A stretch of DNA of 64,000 nucleotides from Homalodisca vitripennis. Taxonomy: Eukaryota; Arthropoda; Insecta; Hemiptera; Cicadellidae. Made by a program: the position numbers and the translations under genes. The DNA lies in NCBI RefSeq assembly GCF_021130785.1, contig NC_060207.1, forward strand, positions 6,833,001-6,897,000, written 5' to 3'. Shown piece after piece: positions 27,059 to 38,367 of this stretch (position 1 is the first letter of the stretch; each line of letters begins with the position of its first letter). The notes beneath the pieces are model-generated. The model searched no databases. It saw only the letters and a program-made list of their open reading frames with translations, and was not told where the DNA came from.

Positions 27059-27560
27059 ATTCAACACAAATTTGCTAGTGGAGTGAAGCTACACCGACAT
27101 TTTGCACAGGTGTGCGCTGATTTATTGCAAACCACTCTACGAATCACCTGAAACCTTCCACTTTCGTGTAACTACCTTTACATAAGTATACTAATAAAAC
27201 CCGACATTTTGCACAGGTGTGCCCTGATTTATTGCAAACCACTCTACGAATCACCTGAAACCTTCCATTTTCGTCTAACTACCTTTACATAAGTATACGA
27301 ATAAAAGATTCAACACAAAACATGCTAGTGGAGTGAAGCTACACCGACATTTTGCACAGGTGTGCCCTGATTTAATGCAAACTACTCTACGACTCACCTG
27401 AAACCTTCCACTTTCATGTAACTACCTTTAAATAAGTATACTAATACAAGATTCAACATAAAACTTGCTACTGGAGTAAAGCTACCCAAACATTTTGTAC
27501 AGGTGTGCCCTGATTTATTTCAAACTACTCTACGACTCACCTGAAACCTTCCACTTTCGT

Positions 27561-27617
<57 letters not shown>

Positions 27618-27683
27618 AGTATACTAATATAAGATTTACATCCTTCCGATCACTGAGAAGTTTATTAGAAACTGTTAGCCGTA
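27059..27683 (+). repeat. Left arm of large inverted repeat
   Basis: Consists of about four directly repeated units of roughly 142 bp (start mark GATTCAACAC/T at 27059, 27307 and 27449, plus one unit without its beginning at 27200). These are followed by (AC)n at 27563-27614 and a 70-base segment ending at 27683. It pairs with 28588-29262 in reverse complement, unit by unit. The 115 bases next to the AC tract are nearly identical between arms. Confidence 0.9.
27563..27614. repeat. (AC)n microsatellite
   Basis: About 26 uninterrupted AC dinucleotides within the left arm. The mirror position in the right arm holds (TG)n at 28659-28726. Confidence 0.97.
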
Positions 27684-27684
27684 C

Positions 27685-28587
27685 GCGTATGGCTAATAGT
27701 TTCTAATCAACTCCTCAGTGATCGGAAGGATGTAATGGGGCAACACAAGCAGCTGTAAAGTTAACAGAGTGAACTAATCTCCTGACCGCTCACACAACGT
27801 GAACCTGAACAACGCGTATGGCTAACAGTTTCTAATCAACTCCTCAGTGATCGGAAGGATGTAATGGGGCAATACAAGCAGCTGTAAAGTTAACAGAGTG
27901 AACTAATCTCCTGACCGCTCACACAACGTGAACCTGAACACCGCGTATGGCTAACAGTTTCTAATCAACTCCTCAGTGATCGGAAGGATGTAATGGGGCA
28001 ACACAAGCAGCTGTAAAGTTAACAGAGTGAACTAATCTCCTGACCGCTCACACAACGTGAACCTGAACACCGCGTATGGCTAACAGTTTCTAATCAACTC
28101 CTCAGTGATCGGAAGGATGTAATGGGGCAATACAAGCAGCTGTAAAGTTAACAGAGTGAACTAATCTCCTGACCGCTCACACAACGTGAACCTGAACACC
28201 GCGTATGGCTAACAGTTTCTAATCAACTCCTCAGTGATCGGAAGGATGTAATGGGGCAATACAAGCAGCTGTAAAGTTAACAGAGTGAACTAATCTCCTG
28301 ACCGCTCACACAACGTGAACCTGAACACCGCGTATGGCTAACAGTTTCTAATCAACTCCTCAGTGATCGGAAGGATGTAATGGGGCAATACAAGCAGCTG
28401 TAAAGTTAACAGAGTGAACTAATCTCCTGACCGCTCACACAACGTGAACCTGAACACCGCATATGGCTAACAGTTTCTAATCAACTCCTCAGTGATCGGA
28501 AGGATGTAGCGGGGCAATACAAGCAGCTGTAAAGTTAACAGAGTGAACTAATCTCCTGACCGCTCACACAACGTGATCCTGTACACC
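27685..28587 (+). repeat. 129-bp tandem array, exactly seven units
   Basis: GCGTATGGCTAACAG (first unit GCGTATGGCTAATAG; 28459 has GCATATGG) starts at 27685, 27814, 27943, 28072, 28201, 28330 and 28459. An eighth, partial start at 28588 belongs to the right arm. Each unit contains AACTCCTCAGTGATCGGAAG, CAGCTGTAAAGTTAACAGAG and CTCACACAACGTGAACCTG. Units are almost identical, so homogenisation is recent. The array forms the loop between the inverted arms. Confidence 0.95.
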
Positions 28588-28656
28588 GCGTACGGCTAAC
28601 AGTTTCTAATAAACTTCTCAGTGATCGGAAGGATGTAAATCTTATATTAGTATACT

Positions 28657-28727
<71 letters not shown>

Positions 28728-29710
28728 ACGAAAGTGGAAGGTTTCAGGTGAGTCGTAGAGTAGTTTGAAATAAATCAGGGCACACCTGTACAAAATGATT
28801 GGGTAGCTTTACTCCAGTAGCAAGTTTTATGTTGAATCTTGTATTAGTATACTTATTTAAAGGTAGTTACATGAAAGTGGAAGGTTTCAGGTGAGTCGTA
28901 GAGTGGTTGGTTTGCATTAAATCAGGGCACACCTGTGCAAAATGTCGGTGTAGCTTCACTCCACTAGCATGTTTTGTGTTGAATCTTTTATTCGTATACT
29001 TATGTAAAGGTAGTTAGACGAAAATGGAAGGTTTCAGGTGATTCGTAGAGTGGTTTGCAATAAATCAGGGCACACCTGTGCAAAAGTCGGTGTAGCTTCA
29101 CTCCACTAGCATGTTTTGTGTTGAATATTTTATTAGTATACTTATGTAAAGGTAGTTACACGAAAGTGGAAGGTTTCAGGTGATTCGTAGAGTGGTTTGC
29201 AATAAATCAGCGCACACCTGTGCAAAATGTCGGTGTAGCTTCACTCCACTAGCAAATTTGTGTTGAATCTTTTATTCGTATACTTACTGTATGTAAAGGT
29301 AGTTAGACGAAAGTGGAAGGTTGCAGGTGATTCATAGAGTGGTTTGCATTAAATATGGGGACCCCTGTGCAAAATGTCGGTGTAGCTTCACTCCACTAGC
29401 ATGTTTTGTGTTAAATATTTTATTCGTATACTTATGTAAAGGTAGTTAGACGAAAGTGGAAGGTTGCATGTTATTCGTAGAGTGGTTTGCAATAAATCAG
29501 GACACACCTGTGCAAAATGTCGGAGTGCTTCATTCAACTAGCAAGTTTTGTGTGGAATCTTTTATTCGTATACTTATGTAAAGGTAGTTAGACGAAAGTG
29601 GAAGGTTTCGGGTGAGTCGTAGAGTGGGTTGCAATATCAGGGCACACTTGTGCAAAATGTCGGAGTACCTTCATTCGAGTTTCAATGTGTATGTGTAATA
29701 TTTTATTTGT
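28588..29710 (-). repeat. Right arm of large inverted repeat, with extra units
   Basis: Reverse-complement counterpart of the left arm up to about 29262. It then continues with about three more units of the same roughly 143-bp family to 29710. Unit boundaries (GAATCTT/GAATATT before TTATTAGTATACTTATG) fall near 28834, 28982, 29125, 29267, 29413 and 29556. Outer units are more diverged than those near the loop. Confidence 0.88.
28659..28726. repeat. (TG)n microsatellite
   Basis: About 34 TG dinucleotides, mirror image of the (AC)n in the left arm but about 16 bases longer. Confidence 0.97.
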
Positions 29711-32540
29711 ATACTTGCATATCACTTATAATATCTTTATATTACCTTTTATACTTTTTTCACCAAATATCCTATTAATTTAGATCCAGTCTTTAAAAAA
29801 TATATTCCTGTTCGTAATGACCACTCCGTACGGTTTCATTCCTTCATCTTTATACTTTTTGTTTTGATCCCTCATGTCTAATTGTTTTCTTGGCTTTATA
29901 CAAAAGGAAATAGCTTCTTCAGTTCAATCAAGGAAGTAAATAACTTTATGTTTCTTATTTATCACTATTTTGTGTATTTTTTATTTTTAAATATTACTGA
30001 AAGTTAAATTTTATTAAATATACTATTATGGTTAGCATAATTTTTCGCGATGCATTAAATGTAGCCTACAATAATACTGCCCATAAATGTAATTTAATTA
30101 TAAATATAGGTTATTAATACCTTATAGAGACAGTGTACTATCAGTTAAATACGTGATTAATCACGCCGCTAAAACTATACCACTATAGTTACAGGGCTCG
30201 AAAAATAAGATTATTATGAAAAAATACTTCCATTTTGAATGATTTTCATTTTTTTTATTATTATAAATGAGTTTTAGATGGAAAAATATTTTCGGCATAA
30301 ATTAATACCTCATACGGAGAGGTTTAATGGAAAATACATTTGCCCCCCGAAGCGCCGGGAGCAGGTGTGGTGTCTAATACACGGTGAATATATTGCGGCT
30401 ACCGAGACGGCTTTTAAATTATAAACGTCCTTAGTAAATTGAAGACACGTGTGAGGGATATATAACATTTTACAGTGTAATAAGTTGTTTCTCAACCATT
30501 TACCTATTCCAAATGTCATATTTAGCTAAAGATTAAAAATAAAAGATTGTTCAATACTGATAAATAAATGTATATTATTCTTATTTATTTCTAAATAATT
30601 ATTTAAAAACTTTATACATTTATTGACTCTATAAGTATGGTTCAGAACAAGAAATTATCGTCGTGATATAAAATGAAAAATATCTGTATTTTAATGACCA
30701 CGTGACTTATTTTTCTGATAAAAGAATGTATAATTAAACAGTATCACAGTATTTCGTACACAATTCTTCAGTGTATTATTTTTGTTATTACCGTAATGAA
30801 ACAAAAATTACTAATAAATTACGTAAAGTTACAGAATACTTTTAAAACCCCTTGAATAAAACCAATTTTTTTAATGCTTCTCAACCTTATTTTTTTCCTC
30901 ATATTCACATTCTTCTCTAAATTATTTGATCTATTTATATCCTTAGAGCTGAACCTCTTTGCTTTATCAAGGTGTTGTAATAATTATCTGATTATCACAT
31001 GTTCTGTTTCTTCAGCATTAAAGACGCCACCTTCATTAGCAGCTGACTATGTTACAAAAACTCAATATATAATTAAAAATGATGAAATATATTTATCGAT
31101 ATGTATATTACGGTTTGCCATCTTATTTTTCCGTGGCAGAGATGCTGGCTTCAACTCAACAAGTTCACATGAATCTTCAAAACAGCTCACTTCCGTACCT
31201 AAATCAAGCCTTACTATAGAAATTATCGATCGGAATGAACGGCGGTTCTTGGCTCTACTAAGGAGTGATGTCCTATAAAGATTCTTTGTTTTATTCATTA
31301 TTGTCACAAAGAAATAAGGTGATAGTTCTCCTACTCCGCAGTTCAAAAAGAATATTTAGTTGGATATACAAACAGGTAAAAAACATATTTAAAATAAGAT
31401 TGCAATTTCTTGTCACACAGATCACTAAAAATAGGAAAAATGGCAGTTTCATGCCCATTCAGGGTCTAAGTGACTACGGAAATACAAATAATTATTGTTG
31501 ATGGCTGATGAAGAGGCAAATACTGCAACATTGTGGGAGGTTTATAAGATAAGACCACACCGGTACGCGCTCAAAGCATAACCATGCAGAGTGGCAAAAT
31601 AAGAGATATTGCTGCATGAAATTGGAAGATTATTGAATAAATACCTCATCGGGATCACTCTTAAGCATTACCAAGCAGAATGGTGAATTTTTAAAGGATT
31701 CATGCAGGAAGCTGGAAAATTTTTGAATGAAGACGGCATGTGCTCTGTACGGCTCAGATAGTCTTTGAAGAGATGAATCTCCTCCAGACTTTCAACATGT
31801 ACAAGATTGTTGCGTCCCATACCGTCCCATTGGCAAGTATGTTCACTCTATAGTCTTTTAGTTTGAGCCTCCGTATTGGAAAATTGTTTTCTCTTTACAA
31901 CTATTGCTCATTGGTCTTCCGAGAGTATTTTATTATTGTGAAAATCCCTTGAATGAAATTTTGAAAATCATCGAGGGTTTGAGATTTATTTCCTCTGCTT
32001 ACTCTCGTAAATACAATATTACCGACTGGCCAAAGATTTAATTATAATATTTTTTGATTCCCCTACTGGCCTAAGTACAGATTTAAAATATTTTTGTTGA
32101 GTTTAAACGCCGCTGGATTTGCATAATTTCACTGGAGTTTGTTTTCATTTTAGTGATTGAAATGATTTAATAGTATGCAATTTGAGTGCAGAAAGCCATC
32201 CTTAAAAGCTGACGTATTTTTCACAAATAATTTTCAAGAATTTGAAGATTGGTATGATATTATTGAGTTTATAAATATTACCAAGTGTCTCGAGAGTTCC
32301 TATAATCGAATAAGATATAGGATAAGTCTGTTTTAAACATGTTTATGAAGAACAAATCAGGCATTTAGAAATTAAAAACTCATATAGATAAGTTATATCT
32401 ATGAATTTATAAAAATGTATAATACTGTAAAAGTATGTAAGAATGAATGTTGTACTGGTATATAAAGATTATTATCTTGAGAGCAAAGCAGTAAAAGTTG
32501 TATGTCACCTTGGAACAAAAGCCATAATCTTAAAGGCTTC
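29711..32540. other. AT-rich non-coding DNA, includes the longest non-repeat ORF
   Basis: A plus-strand frame of 134 codons at 30874-31278 and an overlapping minus-strand frame of 94 codons at 31062-31346 share a GC-richer patch at 31120-31290. Neither shows a known domain. The plus frame begins with a hydrophobic Phe/Leu-rich stretch that AT-rich DNA gives by chance. At 31565-31740 two diverged direct copies about 94 bases apart are visible (AAGCATAACCATGCAGAGTGG and AAGCATTACCAAGCAGAATGG type). A palindrome CGTGATTAATCACG lies near 30152. Confidence 0.4.
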
Positions 32541-32648
32541 TTTACGTCGGTGGCACGACGTTTATGGCTCGGTGCGGATCTAGTGTCCTTCGTTAAAGAT
32601 GCATTGTTTATAACCGTGGGCTATCAGATAGGATTGCGAGTAAAGTAT
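32541..32648 (-). repeat. Dispersed repeat family D, copy 2
   Basis: Reverse complement of the repeat at 9168-9270. TTTATGGCTCGGTGCGGAT and GTGTCCTTCGTTAAAGATGC are the best conserved blocks. Edges fade gradually on both sides. Confidence 0.8.
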
Positions 32649-33544
32649 GGATAACTTCTTTGTATATTTAATCTGCCATATCCGGAAATCTTGACATATC
32701 AAATCGATAGAACAAAGTCATAAATTCATACCTGAAGTTCATTAGGTAGGTAAATAAGGCTAAGCGAGCATAGTCTTAGGCATAAAAAGATGTTCAATAA
32801 ATAATATGGTGGGAACCTTGCTTTCAAAGGATCACAGCAAACATTACAGTGAATGTATCCCAAGGCAGGACATTATAAAAAACTGCCTCAGGGAACGAAT
32901 AATAGCAGCCTGTCTTTTAACAATCAGCTATGGAATATGTCATGACTTGACTCATAATTGACACAAAAAATACTTTTTTCCCCGTCAATGTAGAAAAGTC
33001 CCATGGGGGAACTAGAAAGAAATATTTTAAATCCATGATATTTTGACTGTAAGGGTTTGTCACAAAATGAAAGACCGATGTAAATTATTAAATATAATTG
33101 CAAATAAAATATAATCTAGTTAAAACTGGAGAAATCTTAGAATAAAGTCAGTAGATCAAGGAACAGCCCTGTGCCCGTTATTATTGGATGAATGTTAGCC
33201 AACTGTGGTATAGCTATTGGAAGATCCTTATAGTAATGTTAACGGGTTGATAATAGTTTAACCCAGCTGGATTAGATGGACTATGATCCATTCTTTTTGA
33301 AGCCTTTCGGAGTTTGTTTAATCTGGCACACCCGTAAAGTTGATAGTTTTCCTGAAGTCCTCCACAGCACTCCATATCCATTAATCTGCCAAACTATTCC
33401 ACATTTTGTAACTTTTTTGTCAAATACATTATTGTAGTAATACTAACTACCACAATAGTTTACCGTCCTTCATCTCCACTTTATAATTACTCTTCTTTAT
33501 TTTTAACGAAGTACAGGTCCTCGGATTTTCTACAGTGCTTGATG

Positions 33545-33545
<1 letters not shown>
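32649..33545. other. Non-coding DNA
   Basis: No gene or element end recognised. Confidence 0.55.

Positions 33546-33622
<77 letters not shown>
33546..33622. repeat. (AT)n microsatellite
   Basis: About 75 bases of nearly pure alternating AT. Self-complementary, so able to form a hairpin or cruciform. Confidence 0.97.
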
Positions 33623-33779
33623 ATTCCTAATTAACACATTTGCTTACATCTACTTTGACAACTTGACAACGTATCATTAATAATAAACTTTTTAAATGTA
33701 TAAAAACGTTAAAAATCCATTTTAAAAATTATATAAACTTAATCCTTAATGATATAAAATAATATAAGCTTTCCCATCC

Positions 33780-33965
33780 CAATTCTAATAATATTATAAA
33801 TGAGAAAGCGCCTTTGTTTGTTTGTTTTGCTTTCATGTATGAACTATTCAACCGATTGTAATAAAATTTTGCATGGTCATTCTTAGAGTCCCTAGAATGA
33901 ACATAAGCCTATTATTATTTAGTAAATCTTTCCGGGCAACGCCCCACTGGTCTTTATATCAGCAA
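33780..33965 (+). repeat. Insect 3'-end-type interspersed repeat (RTE-LINE/Helitron-like)
   Basis: Begins AATAATATTATAAATGAGAA, continues TTTGTTTGTTT, AACTATTCAACCGATTGTAA and AAATTTTGCATGGTC, and finishes CCGGGCAACGCCCCACTGGT. This series (TATTATAAATGCGAAAG, a TTTGTTTG block, 'AACTACTGAACGGATT', 'ATGAAATTTGG', 'CCGGGCGACGCCGGGC') is a widespread insect interspersed repeat. In known genomes it is assigned to RTE-type LINE 3' ends or related non-autonomous elements, and which of these applies cannot be told here. Confidence 0.6.
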
Positions 33966-34278
33966 AAATCCCATCTTGGTCTGTAAAGTTGTATCATATG
34001 AATTCAAAGAGTCAGTTCAATGTATTCGTAACCAGTACAACGATTATTTTAACCAATATTTATAATTTGCTTAAATTCATAGAGTGAAAGCATAACAAAA
34101 GAAACAAAATCTTTTATTTAAACACCGTGGTAACAAGCTAAATCAATTTGTCTATTCTTGGTCACAAAGCAAAACACGAGGCACTAAATGCAATTTTTAT
34201 GTTGGAAAATCGTCGAGGTGACATCGCATCCATTTTTCACTGATGGGATATAACTCCTACGCTGGACCGAAGAAATAA
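33966..34278. other. AT-rich non-coding DNA
   Basis: Nothing recognised. Confidence 0.5.
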
Positions 34279-34358
34279 TATGACATATCGAACATGAATT
34301 GGGAAGCAATCTTTAAATATGGATGGCAACTATCATAATGTAAGTATTGAAATATATA
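34279..34358 (+). repeat. Dispersed repeat family B, copy 2
   Basis: TATGACATATCGAACATGAA followed by GGATGGCAACTATCATAATG and TATTGAAATATA, collinear with 4861-4940. Confidence 0.6.
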
Positions 34359-35400
34359 TATTAGTATAATTGATGTTGATTTTCGATTTTAATTTTAAAT
34401 AACGTATCTATATCTATTGTAAGGGGTATGGAATTGTTAGATAGTCAAAATTCATTACTAAAGAGAAACCACCTTCCCACCGCAGGAAGGAAGTACAGTA
34501 ATACAAACCATACTACGAAGCATACCAACTGTCTGGTCACAAGGTGGTATCCGGTGAGCAGATAGTCGGTATGCTACATCACACCAACCAATAGTCGGTT
34601 TTCAGACATTTATTCATGCTTAATATGTTTATGACATTTATCTGAATATTTACAGTTTGAAACATAATATTCAAGTACAAAGTTTGACATTAGAATCTAA
34701 CTTGTTGTTAGAAACGATTCTAAAATTAGTTTAAGAAGAATAATAAATTACGAGTATTATGTGTAATAACATACTTCTGATACTTTATTACAAAGAAAAC
34801 TAGATTTAGAAATTAAATAAAAATATGTGTTACTTCATGTGAGTGTGTTTCACTGCCGATTGAACCTATAATATCCTCTTAGACTATAGCCAAGCAGATA
34901 TATATATATGCACATATCGGTTCATAATATAACTTTACAAGGTATATTCACTACAGCCTCTATTACCACCACAATCTCACATGCCACGGAAACCCTACAC
35001 CATGCAGTTTAGAAAACTATACTGTTTTGAATCGAACTTCATTACAAAATTACATATATGTCTATTTATATTATTTCTAGGAGCAAAAATACAAACTGTA
35101 ACGTTACGTTGGAAATATAATTAATTTGAACAAGAAATGCAAAAATTGAAATAAAAATTACTGACAATTTTGTTTAACTTCTGTTTCTCTTAATAATGAA
35201 CACTGTAAAATGGGTACCTAATACACGATATATGACTAATTACACTTTCGAAATATCACATTACCGTATCATATTACATCACATGTGCTTTCAATAAGAA
35301 AATCATGAACTTTGACTTTGGAGTTCCTCTAGATTTATCTAAAATGTTTCTGAAAATGTGGTAGCTGTTCAAACAAATTCACGGGCTGTTACATAGAAAT
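34359..35400. other. AT-rich non-coding DNA
   Basis: No gene recognised. A GC-richer stretch at 34460-34600 contains a CAGATAGTCGGTATGCTAC / CAATAGTCGGTTTTCAG near-repeat. A short (TA)5 tract lies near 34900. Confidence 0.5.
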
Positions 35401-35983
35401 TTTGGGCGATGTGGTAGTGCTGTATAAATCGTGGGCGATGTGGTAGTGCTGTATAAATCGTGGGCGATGTGGTAGTGCTGTATAAATCGTGGGCGATGTG
35501 GTAGTGCTGTATAAATCGTGGGTGGCAAATGTGGTAGTGCTGTATAAATCGTGGGCGATGTAGTAGTGCTGTATAAATTGTGGGCGTTGTGGTAGTGCTG
35601 TATAAATTGTGGGCGATGTAGTAGTGCTGTATAAATTGTGGGCGATGTGGTAGTGCTGTATAAATTGTGGGCGATGTGGTAGTGCTGTATAAATTGTGGG
35701 CGATGTGGTAGTGCTGTATAAATTGTGGGCGATGTGGTAGTGCTGTATAAATTGTGGGCGATGTGGTAGTGCTGTATAAATTGTGGGCGATGTGGTAGTG
35801 CTGTATAAATTGTGGGCGATGTGGTAGTGCTGTATAAATTGTGGGCGATGTAGTAGTGCTGTATAAATTGTGGGCGATGTGGTAGTGCTGTATAAATTGT
35901 GGGCGATGTGGTAGTGCTGTATAAATCGTGGGCGATGTGGTAGTGCTGTATAAATTGTGGGCGATGTGGTAGTGCTGTATAAA
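35401..35983. repeat. 29-bp minisatellite, about 20 units, open in all minus-strand frames
   Basis: Unit contains GTGGGCGATGTGGTAGTGCT then GTATAAAT(C/T) and recurs every 29 bases, with one 33-base unit near 35518 (GTGGGTGGCAAATG). Because 29 is not a multiple of 3 and the minus strand of the unit has no stop in any frame, three units encode one 29-residue period. This gives long open frames in two registers at 35369-36043 and 35389-36087. I treat these as by-products of the repeat, not genes. Unit variants (AATCGTGGG and AATTGTGGG) are clustered, with the C type at the ends and the T type in the middle. Confidence 0.95.
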
Positions 35984-36394
35984 TTTACTCGCAGAGTGGG
36001 TTTCTGTAGAACATAATTCGACAGATGTCTGAAAGTTAAACATCGTTGGAAAACGAACTTTACAGTTATATATTTGCTCGCGTTCACATTTTACAATATT
36101 TATTTTTAAATATAAACCGATGTATTCTACTTTCCTAAAACTAATGTGAAGGAATTGTGTCTAATTAAAAGGTGTAATATAAACTCAAGATTTGTATGTT
36201 TTTTATGTTTAGCACAATATGTATGTTGAAACGAATTTAGTACCTAAACTGAATTATATTGTATTTCAATTTTTTTTTATTAGTAGTATTTTTAAATTGT
36301 TCAATACAAGCTTGTCATAGACTATAACCATCTTTTTATTGTTGCTTCAAATTTTTATTTTAGAGATAGACGATCCTCTATTTTTATCACAATT
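35984..36394. other. AT-rich non-coding DNA
   Basis: Nothing recognised. Confidence 0.5.
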
Positions 36395-36446
36395 TTTATA
36401 AAGTAAAGTAAAGATGTCTTACTTTACCAGAGAAAGTGAGACAATG
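36395..36446 (-). repeat. 3' tail fragment of the 5S-derived SINE
   Basis: TAAAGTAAAGTAAAGATGTC then TTACTTTACCAGAGAAAGTG on the plus strand. The same tail (AAGATGTCCTATTTTACTAGGCGAAG) closes the full copy at 37228-37500, so this is a strongly 5'-truncated minus-strand copy. The duplicated TAAAG units are the expected short-repeat tail. Confidence 0.6.
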
Positions 36447-37227
36447 AAAAAAAAAAACAACAAATCGTTTTTGGTTCTTTTTACATCGTGTCAACCAATA
36501 ATATACGATACAACAATACGGATATGTTTTCTTTTAGTAAAACTTCCTCTTTTTTGCATAAAATGTAGCCTACATAATATACTTGATTTATGAAAGTAAC
36601 CTAATCATAGGTGAGTTCACATGTTTAAATACATCACGTGACTTTTACTTGTACAACAGTAATTCGTATACTTTCTATTGTTATGTTAGTACGTATAACT
36701 ATTAATAATAGGTAGGCTACTCTTCCATAACTACAAGTGAAATGTAATTATGCTACATTAATTAGTTTATTTATTTAAATTAATTAGATTATAATTTATT
36801 TATTTAATTAAGTAATCATACATGTGGTGCATTGAGCCAGAATATATATGTGTTATTAAACTAAATGTGATAAGGATTTTACGAGTGTTGTTTTCATCAC
36901 CGACTGAGTCGTTGAAACATCAGTTTATGGAAGTACAGTATACAAGTTCGTCCTTTCAGCATTTGTTGGAGTTTCGTTGTCCTGAGAGGATTAAAAGTTT
37001 AATATCTGCTTGCTACAAAACGCCAATAAACTGCTGAATGAGCCACCTCACTCCGGTTACTGCAACCTTTATATTTCCCGTTTAAATACGATATTTCATC
37101 ATGCGTTTATCATTTTAACGAGCGCCTTATTCCCTACATATATGTACAATAATATAACCTCGTTTGTAAATAATCACTCAACAAGCAGTATTTCTATAAT
37201 TTATTTTATATCGTAAAATACTATTTG
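36447..37227. other. AT-rich non-coding DNA
   Basis: Two plus-strand frames (36822-37037 and 37010-37216) overlap each other and show no domain. No gene called. Confidence 0.5.
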
Positions 37228-37500
37228 CTCTTTACTAAAGTAAAGAGTGAAGCACAAGATGTCCTATTTTACTAGGCGAAGTTGGGACTAAGAAGTCCAG
37301 CTGGAGGAAGAAATGCTCAAAGGATACTTCCGAACTACTACCAACGGCCAGGCAGGCGTGGAGCTTGTAGGGACAGGATCGCTCATCGGTCACCCATCCA
37401 AACAGCAGTCACTCTCGAGGTTGCTTGATTCGGTTATCTCGCGATAACCACTCCGCGACGTACCTGCTACCCTGCGCCATTGGCAGCCGAGAGCCCATTT
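37228..37500 (-). mobile_element. 5S-rRNA-derived SINE (SINE3-like)
   Basis: Read on the minus strand, 37493-37388 resembles a 5S rRNA gene. It starts GCCAATGGC, has GAATCAAGCAACCTCGAG (5S: GTCAAGCAACGTCGGGC, the A-box region) at 37430-37413, and TTTGGATGGGTGACC (5S: TTGGATGGGTGACC, the C-box region) at 37402-37388. The spacing between the two boxes is close to that of 5S. The body then continues to 37228 with a non-5S segment and ends in a CTTTACTTTAGTAAAG tail. This is the layout of SINE3-type elements with a 5S-type Pol III promoter. It is too diverged to be a functional 5S gene. Confidence 0.75.
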
Positions 37501-38367
37501 ATGCACAGTATAAGCACTCAACCAGATTTTTCATTGAAATTAATAGAGGGCAATTTCCTTAGAAAGGTGCTGATCGTTAACGAAGCGATGCTAGTTTTGG
37601 TGGAGGCCCATAGGGAAAGAAGTTAAAGGGTTAAAATTAAAAAGAGTAATTTTTTTGTCTCAAATTATATATTTCGTAGCTTGATACACTTAAACATGAA
37701 TCGTACAACGATATAAAGGGATTGAAAGTCACCACTTTAGGGCCGTTAAATCGTTAGGTGATGCTGATCTTAAATTTATTTCCATGCCTGACAGTTTTAA
37801 GGGTGTCAAGGTAAGAAAAATGTTATCTAAGAAAGAAATATAGCTTCATATTTTCTTACCTTTTAATACCCTTCTTTTTCGCCCTACTCCAAAACAAGAG
37901 TGGCTGATAATCAACTTATTTCTTGGGAAAAATATCCTTTATTGATTTAAAGAAATGCCAGATTATGGGCTTGTACAGTACAAAAAGCTCTCTGTTACTG
38001 ATGAACGCTTAACAATCAATATTAGGTTGATGCGGAAGAAATTTACAACAAATCTAGACATTCCTTACGAAATACTTTAATATAGAGCATTTTAAACGTC
38101 AAGAACATTATAACATGGATGGTTAATCTCCATACATTATACATTATTTAACAAATCAAAACATTAGCATATTATTTTACATTAACACATTAATTTCTAG
38201 AATCAAAAGTAGTTTAAAAATATGTTCAAAGTATTTCAAAGATTAGTTTGATACTGATAAAATTAACACATATAAATATTTAATAACTTCCAAAATATTT
38301 TCCCTATTATTATGATTTGTTTTAGTAATTCAAGAAAACATTAAATAACTCATATCAGCATTCTGAG
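37501..38367. other. AT-rich non-coding DNA
   Basis: No gene recognised. A search for sequence matching the N-terminal half of the family encoded just downstream (38368 on) found none. Confidence 0.5.

Noticed and set aside
28535..28729. Minus-strand frame with a His-Thr repeat
   Set aside because: Translation of the (TG)n microsatellite and the 129-bp satellite.
30874..31346. 134-codon plus-strand and 94-codon minus-strand overlapping frames
   Set aside because: No domain, no splice context, hydrophobic AT-driven N-terminus. The two frames shadow each other over one GC-richer patch.
35401..35983. CRISPR-like array of 29-bp repeats
   Set aside because: Units are directly contiguous with no spacers, and the context is eukaryotic.
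35369..36087. Two long minus-strand open frames (224 and 232 codons)
   Set aside because: They are the same 29-bp minisatellite read in two registers. The repeat unit has no stops in any minus frame, so length is not evidence of coding.
37388..37493. Functional 5S rRNA gene
   Set aside because: Only the box regions resemble 5S. The 5' half and many paired positions differ, and the unit continues into a SINE body and tail.
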